Below, piece by piece: positions 39,881 through 50,300 of a stretch of DNA of 64,000 nucleotides. How positions within the stretch are numbered: the stretch's first letter is position 1; the number at the start of each line of letters is the position of its first letter. Both the position numbers and the translations under genes were made by a program. The stretch is from Hippasteria phrygiana (lineage: Eukaryota > Echinodermata > Asteroidea > Valvatida > Goniasteridae): NCBI GenBank assembly GCA_037893225.1, contig JAZGUH010000260.1, positions 453,001 to 517,000 of the forward strand. The letters are read 5' to 3'. The notes under the pieces were generated by a model. The model saw only the letters and a list, made by a program, of their open reading frames with translations. It did not search any database and was not told where the DNA came from.

Positions 39881-40042
39881 ATGCAGGAGGAAGACGAAGA
39901 CGTGGAACAGCTATCAGAGGCACCCGTGCGGGATCCAGGACGGCCATGGAGAGAGACGGACCGAACAGCAGGCCAGCGAAACAGGGAAGGAGGTGACCAG
40001 TACGGAGAATCAGAGCCCATTTTCATGGAGATCGAGGCTTAG
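39881..40042 (+). other. Orphan terminal-exon-like segment
   Basis: A strong acceptor (CCCCCACTCTCCCAG, ending 39880) precedes 53 open codons rich in acidic and arginine residues (MQEEDEDVEQLSEAP, ending SEPIFMEIEA) and a TAG at 40040-40042. The composition resembles a disordered C-terminal tail. I do not recognise it, and no upstream exon of the same gene is visible; the satellite array lies just upstream. It may be chance. Confidence 0.3.
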
Positions 40043-41121
40043 GAAAAAAATCACATCATCAATTAATGGCGCAACGACGTGTGAGGACCTAAACAGAAAA
40101 AGAGAAAGTAATTTCCTGTATAATTGGCCGTAGATCTGTTGGCTTGGAGATATTGCGCTTATTGGGATTTGGCAACTAATTTAAATGCTATTTTCCACTG
40201 TATACTGTAACAGAAAACAATGCGTACCTTGGTAAACTCATTGGTATTTCTCATGTTTATTTGATTTTTGTCAGTGACAGCTTGAAATATCACATCCTTC
40301 TGTGTCACTAGATACTTGGATATGTGACCGAAAGAAATGTGTGGAAGAAACGTCACTAATACTTGTTGCTGATAATTGCCAGTGGCGTATCCTGGGCCTG
40401 CAAACAGGGGGGGGGGGGGGGGGGGGGGGGCTCGTACGCCGGCTCTGCCCTATGCTGGATACGCTACTGATGGCTACATAATTTCATACTTTCCCGTTAA
40501 TTCTGGTTCATTTACCAATAAGTATAACATGTTCGGAATAGTTTACTAATCAGAGAAAAGCGGTACATACAGTAAAGGCCATTGAAAGGCAAACTTCAAT
40601 TAATGTTGTCATCTTCAATTGAGGCTGTTAACTTTTTAAAAGCATTCATTGCAAACAGGGCCGGAACAAAGCACCGTTTTGGTCAGGATTTTGTTATTTA
40701 ATTTCTTTTCTTTTCGTCCTTTCATCATACATTATCACATACTTCAATGTATAATTTGTTTCAAAATTTAAAGTACAATTATTCCACTTAATACTTTAAA
40801 CCGAAAACGACTGCGAAAATACTGATGGGGAAGCAGGGAAGGAGGCTACCGACCAGACCACGATGCGTCCCGGGACGAAGGTTGATAGAAAACGCGTCAA
40901 GTCGCTCCTCATACCAAATATGGACACCAATGATAAGATAGACGTATGTGTTGAAAAAAGCTAGTATTTGTTTTGAAAATCGGATCGGATTTTTTCTAGT
41001 GTTCATAAGTGTGGGCCAATTTAGTGCCAGTGTTCTTACAAGTACTGCCTTAGGGGGTCCCACGCACAATGGGTAACAATAGGGACAATGGCAACCCACG
41101 GCATAAGTCTTTATAAATCTT
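40043..41121. other. No recognisable gene; contains one hAT-like MITE
   Basis: Apart from the short element at 40380-40469 I see nothing coding or structured in this interval. Confidence 0.6.
40380..40469. mobile_element. hAT-like MITE with poly-G core
   Basis: Ends CAGTGGCGTATCC (40380-40392) and GGATACGCTACTG (40457-40469) are complementary apart from one position and enclose a long G-run. hAT elements typically begin CAG/CAGTGG. No clear target duplication. Confidence 0.65.
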
Positions 41122-41223
41122 GGTACCCCACGAGGAAAACGCTATAGAGTTTTAGATTTCAGTAGGGACAAAGGAAAATAATATATATGGAAAATAAAGT
41201 GGACAATCGTGGTACCCCGTAAG
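41122..41223 (+). repeat. GGTACCCC-ended dispersed repeat, copy 2
   Basis: Starts GGTACCCCACGAGG and ends GGTACCCCGTAAGG. It is the plus-strand counterpart of 6345-6480. Confidence 0.55.
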
Positions 41224-41407
41224 GTTGTGTGTACGTACACGAGTGTGAGGATGGGTGCAGAGGTGTGCGAGGTGCGTTTCCCCTTTTTTATACAGGAAAA
41301 TCAGCGACAGGTTATGCCTATTGGACAAAATAAAAGAAACGCCCTCAACCACCAGACTCTTGAGACCACGATATGTATTTGATAGGAGCCTTTCTTCTTC
41401 ATCCAAG

Positions 41408-41620
41408 GTTCTGATCCAAGGTCCGTACGGGACTCCCAGTACCAGTATCTTTCAGTCGGAACACGCTGTGCTCATCGGGGCCGGTATCGGTGTCACCCCG
41501 TACGTCTCAATCGTTCAGTCCATTATGTACCGGCATCGGTCCACCGTGAACACTTGTCCCAACTGCGATCATTCGTGGGTGAACGAGGAGCGACAGAAAC
41601 AAGCCCTTAGGGTCAAGAAG
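41408..41620 (+). CDS. NOX5-like NADPH-binding exon (partial gene)
   Basis: A 71-codon open exon lies between a pyrimidine-rich acceptor (CTTTCTTCTTCATCCAAG) and a donor AAGAAG/GTACGG. It encodes VLIQGPYGTPSTSIF, SEHAVLIGAGIGVTPYVSI, VQSIMYRHR and CPNCDHSW. The NADPH-pyrophosphate loop GAGIGVTP, the preceding GPYG, and the CPxCxHSW segment are characteristic of NADPH oxidase 5, which transfers electrons from NADPH through FAD and haem to oxygen. The frame is intact. The next exon (the family's DFIWINR block) is not visible before the oppositely oriented GH3 gene begins at 44.1 kb, and no upstream FAD exon is seen. It is probably an orphan or a piece of a partly deleted gene. A second acceptor at 41420 is possible. 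Confidence 0.75.
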
Positions 41621-41638
41621 GTACGGTAGGGGTTGTGG

Positions 41639-41796
41639 CAATGGCGTAGCCCGGGGGGTGGGGGGGGGGATGCCCCGTGCTGTGAAAAGGTAAAAACAAA
41701 GCAAAGCAAATTAGTCCGTTGAGGTTTGTAAAGGTTGGTCGGACTTGGCCCCCCCCCCCCCCCCCCCCCCCCTTGAAAATGCCTTGCTACGCCACA
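41639..41796. mobile_element. hAT-like MITE with poly-G and poly-C tracts
   Basis: Ends CAATGGCGTAGC (41639-41650) and GCTACGCCACAG (about 41786-41797) are complementary. G-runs near the left and a long C-run near the right would also pair with each other. It sits 18 bases after the NOX5-like exon donor. Confidence 0.65.
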
Positions 41797-42139
41797 GGAT
41801 TGTGGCAGAGGGAGAAAGGAGGGGGAACTGGTGAAAGAGAGCTAAATACACAGACGGATCGACAGACTGCGGGAATTTGGTATTGAAAAAGTTATGGACA
41901 CGTGGAAAAAAATACTTCAATAAAACAAGGCTACGATTTGAAATATGATTTACAAAAGCAGGAATTTATTAAGATCTCGGTCTCAGCCTTTGCTTCCATA
42001 TATTGCGCGAGAGCGGAAATTTCAAAAGCAAATATGGATTTACGTTAGGACTTAATGCAAAACCTCGCACTGGCAAACGCCAACTACTGCTGATAATACC
42101 CCGTTCTCACTTGAACAATTTTCTACGCGAATTCCGTGT

Positions 42140-42345
42140 GACTACCAAATCGCACAGGGCGTACGGCAGTCTGATAGGTCGCACGGGAGTCTGAAGAGAG
42201 TGGCACGGCTCGGCCGTGCGACTCCCAGCAGACCCCGTGCGACTCCCGTGCGACATCCATCAGACTGCCGTGCAACTGCCGTGCAACATGTGCAAATCTC
42301 ATGAGAGCCCGGTGCGACTGCCATCAGACTGCTGTACAAGCTGTA
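42140..42345. repeat. Degenerate minisatellite
   Basis: Repeated CCGTGCGACT and ATCAGACTG words, about 9-12 bases each, tile this stretch imperfectly. Confidence 0.6.
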
Positions 42346-44117
42346 GGAATATACTGCCGTCCAACCTGGCCTTGCCGTTCTTGCTGCCTGCCTGCTTGCC
42401 ATCACTCTTCTTCGGTGGCATCGGTGTGTTGTGTTGAATACTTGTTGCGGATTTAACCGAATGTAATACAAAGAGGTGTGAGACTAAATACAAGTTCTTT
42501 GTGTTAAAGACTGTGTAGATAAATAATTGAAAGTGAAGTTTAAACAAAATTAAACGAAGAACAAGAAAAAGTTTGACAATTTCGATCTTAATTTGATGTT
42601 ACTCCATCAACTACAGAGATTTCTTTTTACAACCAATAATGCATGATGCAGCTTAGAATTTCATTCTAAATTGATTTCAGGTATGGCTAATTTGATTGCC
42701 GGTTAAGGAAAATGAAACCCTAAATTGCATTTGGTGCAGATGGCATTACACTAAAAGTGAAATATACTGAACAGCAAAAGAAACGTCGTATGAATACAAG
42801 ATATCAACAGGTATATTTTGTAACCTAGGGCCAACATAAATATGACTGCATGGGGATATCTGAGTAAGCCATTTCCTTTCTGTCATCATCGCCACAGTCC
42901 GGTGAATTTTTTTGCGCATGTTTGCCTTTGGGGCTGATCACGTGATGGTCACGTTCGAGTGTGTGCATATCAATACCTTGTGTGGGCACCATGAGAGATG
43001 ACCACAGCTTTTGTCATAAAATTTCAATTCGAATTCAAACCATGAGCACACATTTTCGACAAGGAGGATACAATTTCGTCTCGTCCACGCGCGCCGAACT
43101 GTGTTGTTCAGAAAAAGAATTCGTCTTTTGCCACACAATTTAAGTACAAGTTTGTTCAATTTCGTCATACTTCAGTATTGATCCTTAGTAAAATACATAA
43201 AGGCCGCTGTTTAGTATAATTTCCACTTTCTTTTCTTCTCTTTCATTATTATTCATACATTTCTTTAAATACGTTAGACTCATTTTATGCACACAAAAGT
43301 AACATGAAATTGAGGGTCGTCGACATTTTTGACATTTTCGTTGTTGTTTTTTTGCTCCTTTTTATTCGTTTCTTCACTAAAATAACTTATAATTTGTTGT
43401 CTTCTGCTATTAATTTTATGTTGCAATATAAATACCATAACGGGTAAATTACACAAAAAATTAATTAAATGGCAACTATTCACTTGGTTCAGTATACCTA
43501 TACTCGGCCTGCTAACATGCGAACGAATATGCCAAACTGAGTTTGGGGACGCAAGGAAAATGCTTAAGTGCAGACCAGACTAACTGATTGATATAAGATG
43601 AATTCGACCTCTGAATGCTGCCATTTTGCAACAACTTAGACGAATTTAATATGTTATTATGAATATTCTCGACCCGGTGTTTAAGAAGATTGACCACAGT
43701 TTGAAATTGAATGTAAATGACGAAATTGCTTTTGTCAAAAGCAGGTGAATATTAGAATTAGTGAATTCGAGTGAAAAACGTTATAAAATAGCCGGGAAAA
43801 CCTCTAGTTGTATGATCAATCCCAACAAATCAGGAATACTGATTTATTTCTCCGTTTTCTTTTTGGGGGACACACTGTATAGCACCAACATTTTAAACAG
43901 TGGAAAAAATGTTTCATTTGACTTTGAGTCGACTTTGAGTCCTAAGATTAACCCATCATAACTTTTTAACAAGCGACATGGGTATCTGTACAAAACGTTT
44001 TAATATGATACTCTTCTTAGTCTCATTGTAAAGATCTGACAGCGCATGACGGCTTCAATATTCATTGTATTTTTTTCTAATTAATTATTCTCATAATATG
44101 AAAAAGCGTAATGTATT
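42346..44117. other. No recognisable gene (3' flank of the GH3 gene)
   Basis: AT-rich DNA without coding signal. A minus-strand AATAAA at 43843-43848 lies about 270 bases after the GH3 stop and could serve as its polyadenylation signal. Confidence 0.5.
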
Positions 44118-44345
44118 TCACTCGTTGTGAACTACACTCTTCAACATAATATCCAGGGTGTCCTTTGTTCGTAGCTTCTTGGGCAGCTTGAACTGGTTAT
44201 AACTGGCCGTAGAGGTCGCTATTATGAACTCTTGCAATTTCCTGAAGGAACCCGGGCGAACGACGAGCACACGAGCCTCACAGATGGTACCAACTTGACG
44301 ATAGTGATCGTAGAACTCGTGCTGTCTGCGCAGGGATTTATCCAC
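44118..44345 (-). CDS. GH3 gene exon 7 (C-terminus)
   Basis: Acceptor GTGTGGTTAG, then VDKSLRRQHEFYDHYRQ, CEARVLVVRPGSFRKLQEF and a lysine-rich tail ending SVVHNE, with TGA at 44118-44120. 63777-64000 is its clear paralogue. Confidence 0.92.
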   Translation of the reverse strand: MDKSLRRQHEFYDHYRQVGTICEARVLVVRPGSFRKLQEFIIATSTASYNQFKLPKKLRTKDTLDIMLKSVVHNE

Positions 44346-47300
44346 CTAACCACACGAAAAAACACGAAAACACAAATGAAATGTTCATATTAACGAGCCA
44401 AAGCATTTTATACAACACCTGAATAAATCCCCGCCATCCGATTGGTGGAGAGTCGATCACGTGCATTGAATTATTCGACCCATCACACGACGCGAACCCG
44501 CCCCGCCCAATACGTTCTATCACATGGGGCTATCACATGGTGCGCGCGCATTGATAGAACCAAAAAACTTTTTCTAATTTCACGGTCACTAGGTGGCGCT
44601 GCAACAGCGCTGTCATTCACACAACATGGCGGCCAAGTTACCCGAACTGCCGCGGTTTGTTCTCCTAACAGACGACGAAATATTGGAACTTGTAAGCAAT
44701 GCTGACGCTCCAAATACAAAGAGACAAATCAAATATGCAGTGAAACGATTAGATGAATTTGCTAGACACGCAGGAACAACAATTGAAGCTTTAACTATTT
44801 CGGAACTCGACAATTTTTTGTCCCGGTTTTATGCGGGACTGAGAAAGGAAAACGGCACGTTGTACCATGGAGAAATAATATTTCTCCATGGTTGTACCAT
44901 GGTTGTACACAAAGAAATCCATGCATGCAATCCGCATTTTTACCTTTTCTGGACTAGTACAGTTGTAAACTTCCATAAATTGGATATGAAAGTGCATTAG
45001 TTGGTTACTGAAAGTTCTGAATTTGTGAAACAGCTTTTTAACAATTCTTAACAGTTTGATCTTCAACACTTCGGAACGGATATTTTTAGATGACATTCTG
45101 CATCTGAAGGGAATAATTCTTCTGAACTTGTTGAAAAACAGTGAACATTTTTAACTGTTTGAGACTTTTCGAGACAGTAATTGGTTACTGGAAGTTCTGA
45201 ATTTGTGAAACAGTTTTTTACAATTCTGAACAGTTTTTAACTTGAATAAAATGCATTGAAAGTGTTCCCCCAGCTATCAGTGTTACTACATGTTTCTTAC
45301 ATTTATGTAAGCACCAGTTTACAAGTTACCAATCAGATGACGAGAATTTATTCAGGCGTTGTATAAAACAAATAATGAATGTTTCACATTCGTGCGATGG
45401 AAAGAATAATTTCATTCGGTGACAGATGGCATGTTCTATTCCACTCGGCTTCGCCTCGTGGAATAGAACATGCCATCTGTCACCTCATGAAATTATTCTT
45501 ACCATCACACTCATAAACATTCATTATTTGTATAATGTCAATCAAGGAATGCAGAACACCAGTGTCTCCATTAGCCATTTTTGAGATATGGCGGACACAA
45601 TAGGAGTGCGCTATTCGATTTGGGTAAACCTTTTGTATGGCACAAAAGGTTTACCCAAATCGAATAGCGCCCTCCTATTGTGTCCGCCCATATCTCAAAA
45701 AGGCCAATTGCTTCGTGTTTTCTTGGAAAAGTTTCCACTTTTTAATTAATTTTAACAGCTTGTGTAGACAAAATTAGGGGTTTCTCTGTAAAAAAATTCG
45801 GCGGGTGATTTTGAAGGAATGATTCTTGTACTGTTGTATGGAAAAATAAAAATAGCACCTTCTTGAATGAATTGATTAAGGGATTTTATATGAAATGCAA
45901 ACTACCACGTTCTTTCACTTCCAATAAAAACAAGCATTTAGATCATGTTCGTATTTTTGTAACACGTTGTAATAGGTGTGAAAACAAGTTGAGCTGGATG
46001 TTCACTGCAATTTCCTTTAAAGGTAGTATACACCATTAATACACCTGTAATTTTAGGAAATAAATAGATTTGGGTTTTAGTATTTTATAGCGTGCTAGTA
46101 AACACTGTAACACTGACCTGTTTAATGTTTTGTTAGATGCTGGAAAACAGGAAAAAAAAACTGTTTTATAGAAGTGTGGTTCTCCGACTATACTTTAGAC
46201 AAAACGGGGCAATATGGACGTCAGGGAATTATCAGGTCGGGGAACTAGACTATTTCCAATCGTTCGAAAACGATATAAATTTCCGCTTTTCTTGAAAACG
46301 ACAGCACACCATGGCATGATTTCACATGATGCTTGAGACTGCTATTTACTTACAGCCTAGTACGGTATTTCGTAATAATTCAGTAGTTTTGTTGTTTGAT
46401 GTTTACAATGTTGTATACCTTTAACAACATCAACATCAACAACATCAAGCTCAAACATCTGTAGCACCGACATACGCAAATTTACCAGAAGTAAACAACA
46501 ACAGTAGTAACGACAGCAAGAGCAGCGCCGCATATCAACAGCAGAAAGATGTCACTAGCTGAAAACATCAGTAAGAAAACCCAAACAGCAACATACCAAG
46601 AGCTGCAAGAACAATATTAAGTCATGCGGCTGCGGCAGCAACAATAAGACAAATACGAACAGCAACATCATACATCCTACTGGTTACAGTTGCTGTGCTA
46701 TTTTACTGAATGTTCTTAAGTTACATCAGTGAGGATTACCATCGATTTCTGCTCCGCTGACAGTCGTATGTTAGTTTCTAATTCAATGAAGAGCAGGTAG
46801 AACATGTCATATTCATCACCTGCAACAACGTAGAACGAATGTTGGGAAATAATGGACAGTTTTTAAATATGTAAACCAAAATCACTTGAGCAAATAGAAG
46901 AAATACTTGCAACTGATACCATATCACAAATACAAGCAGGTTTATGTCAGCGGATTAACCATCAGTTTTGTCGAAATTACAATTAAAGTCATGTGAACTG
47001 ATCTACCACTATTGTGAGTCTAGCACTGAAGTTGGTATACCTGATATGATTACTCATGAAATACTCATATAAATATAAGAAAACAAATCTACGCCCGTGA
47101 TCACTAATAACGGCAACAACAGTTTTTCTGCTCCGACATTTTGGCACTTCTTGTTTAAAATAACCGCCTAGAAGTTGTCACACAGGCACTTCCTGGTGCG
47201 ACAACTTCACACGAACCGTCATTTTGACTGACTATGGTGCGTTCGATTTGCTTACACATGTAAGTCAAACTTACACGACACCGTTCGATTAGTCACCACG

Positions 47301-50300
47301 TGATACTCGTGTCTGCCCCGGTGTCAACCACTACTACCCCAGCTAGCGAGCGGGTCTCTGGTGGCTGCCCGGGTGTAATGACGTCACTGGCTAGCTAAAA
47401 ATGTCAACATGGCGGGGGAACTCGAATTCGACGTGAGTAAATGTAGGCCCTACAGATTGTGACACAAATTGGAAAGCAAAGAGTGTATTTTCCTGACATT
47501 GACAACAGTTGGCGACTAGACTGTTTAAATTGTGATTTTTTATAATTATGTCGGCCATGATGGTCGCAATTGTGTTGGCAGAGCGGACGACAGTGAGCCT
47601 GTGTTAACATTTTACACTTTTAAAAGTTCCCGTCTCAAACGACCCTGTGTAAGCTAATAGAACGCAACCTATATTACCATCTTGGTCTCCATGCATCAGT
47701 GGACTCTCTGCGCATGTCCATTCCACGAGGGTTGCCCCGGGCCAGCTCAACACGCTCTCCTCTATAGCGTTGCTCACCACAAGCTTGTCAATCTTCTCGC
47801 TGCGCAAATTCAGCAGCTCACCGGTTCTGAAGACATGAATTAAATTTGTGTCAAAATTAATATTAAAGCTGAATCATACTTTTCATATTTTTTTGTCATC
47901 TAAGGTTGATGAAAATGGTTTGTGCATATAAGCAGCGACAATCTCGTAAACTGTTTGGCCTATTTAAAACGGAAACCTTAAAATGGAATGTTAAATTAAC
48001 ATGTTGTACACAAAAATACATCCACACTTTGGCGGAAGCCTACCTGTACTTAACCCGAATCACCGGGCAGTTCTCATGGAAATCCACAACTTCGACCACG
48101 TCGCCCATGCGATACCGATAAAAGCCAGATCGGGTCGTGATGACTATCTCGTAGCGCTTGCCAACCTCGACCTCATCAATAAACAGTGTCCTCAGATCCT
48201 CCTCCGCGCTTTGAATATGGAAATGAAATAAATCGCTTGAACCTCCTGGCCAGTTTTATAGTCTGGTTCCCAAACCAAAATATTCTGACTATTTCTGACG
48301 AATATTATGTCCAGTTGCCGCTAATGTCACGTGACGAAAACGGGAGGAATTCCTCCCGTTTCCGAAAATGTCCGAAGTTTTCCGGACTTGTTTTCGGTAA
48401 CATTCGGCCGTTAACGTTGATGTTCGCAATAACAAAATATCTGTCAGGCCCGCTACAGATCCTGGAACTTGAATTCTCAATTATACATAAAAACTGAAAA
48501 ATCAATGCCATACTCTTACAGTTGTTTGCCAACCGGATTTTGCAAGAATATTGAATTTGAATGATGCCACTGACGTCACTCGGACTAACACTGTACGTCA
48601 TGATCTATTTTAAACCGTGGGTACAACCTGACCTAAGATATAGTCGTCAGGTAATCTTCAGGTTGGGGAACCAGACTACCCAGTTTTAATGCAATAAAAC
48701 AGAGTCTCTAGGTCCGTATAGGTTTAAAAAAAGATATTCGGGTGCTCAAGTCAGACATACCCAAATAATATGCTGCCAGCCCTTGGGTGTAGTTTATCCA
48801 GTGACCAAGAAAATTCAAAAGAAAATAATCCCTGGTCAGTGACCTACATGTCTGTACCGTGTGGCATGTCTGTGATGTCCTACATGATCCATCTCTAAAT
48901 GTGTAAACGGTTTTAAGAAAAAAGAGCCGCTTAGTTATCATCTAAACGTTTAGAAATAAACCGGTTCGGCAAAATCGGAATTATCCATATTTGCAAAAGA
49001 GGTTTCAAGAACTTTCCAATTCATGTGATAATGAAGGGATGTTAACGTTGAGGCTACATATTAATCGGACTCTTGATTTTAGGTTTTAAAAATTTGACTG
49101 AATGTTTTTTTTTCTGATACCAGAAATTAATTAAAAACAAAAAGTTGTTGGGTAAACTTGCAACATTGAAAGCCACAGGTTCCAAACTTTAAACGATGTC
49201 AAAATGTTGGTTTCAACATTTACAAATTAAACGGAATGTCACAGGCCAAATTTCCCAGGCTTGCACCAGTGCTACCATTGCCAAAGTGTCTGGTTATATT
49301 GGCCTAGAAACACCCTCAGCCTTTTTGACGCGGGGGTGAGGATAGGACTTGAGAACAAGGGATTACCAACGTCCTACAAGTGCAACGGTACCGTACTAGC
49401 CTGACGGTCATCGCTGTTTGTTTTACAGGGGGATCAGATATTAAACCATTTCAGATACCATCCCTTGATACTTGATACCCCAAACTAGGAAGTTGTTGCA
49501 AAAGTGCCCTAGAAAACTCAGGAAACATAAAGCCCGTCAGAGTGTCATTTTGCCTGATTTTATTTTTAGAATTTAAAATACTGCCATTTCACAACTAGCA
49601 CTCTCCCCATCCCTTATTCCGAATATTTATAGAAGCGAAAAAAAATCGGGGCACTTAATTTTTAGAAAATATTGTAGAATTCTCAGACCCCCGTCTGATC
49701 GAAAAGCTGGATACGCCACTTGGTACTGGCTAGGAAAACCAAGACTTTTAAAATTGTTATACCAACCTGTAATCTTCAGGAATGAATTCATAGATAAGTT
49801 CATTGGGAACCAGTGCATACTGTTGCGTTTTTCCGTCCATCCAGAGGTTGTAAGTCAATAAACCTTCTGTGCAGCCATAGCCAGAGGTAAAGAACTGGAT
49901 TCCTTCAGTGCAAACGACAGAAAGGGTAATAACGAATGCATGAACACTATAACCAATAATAATAATAACTAAAACTAGTCTCATTGACACAAACTTTCTA
50001 CAACGCGCATACCGTACAGGTTTAAGGTCAATTGCTCATTTTATACAGCATTCTTTTGTAATAGCAATACATACAAATGTGCCATAGATCACCATGGACT
50101 TGTTTCTGAATACCTTTAGTGTATTTGGCGTTGAGTTTCTTCATGTAGCCTGAAATATCTACGGTCATAATGCACTTCATGTGCGGCCAGATTCGTCCAA
50201 CGATGCCCACAAAGCCTCGAGCAAACTCCCGTCTCAACTCATCAGCCCTGCCTGGGTTTGCCTTTAAAGTAGCATTTAGTGAACGTCGTATCCCGTCATC

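Larger units (their letters stand above)
44403..45367. repeat. Inverted repeats flanking the Crypton-like exon
   Basis: Minus-strand 44447-44403 and plus-strand 45329-45367 share ACCAATC-GATG, then ATTTATTCAGG and GTTGTATAAAA. The pair encloses the exon at 44626-44862 and lies in the last GH3 intron. Confidence 0.6.

Noticed and set aside
41629..44117. Following NOX5 exon (DFIWINR-type block)
   Set aside because: I searched the plus strand by eye and found nothing matching before the GH3 gene.
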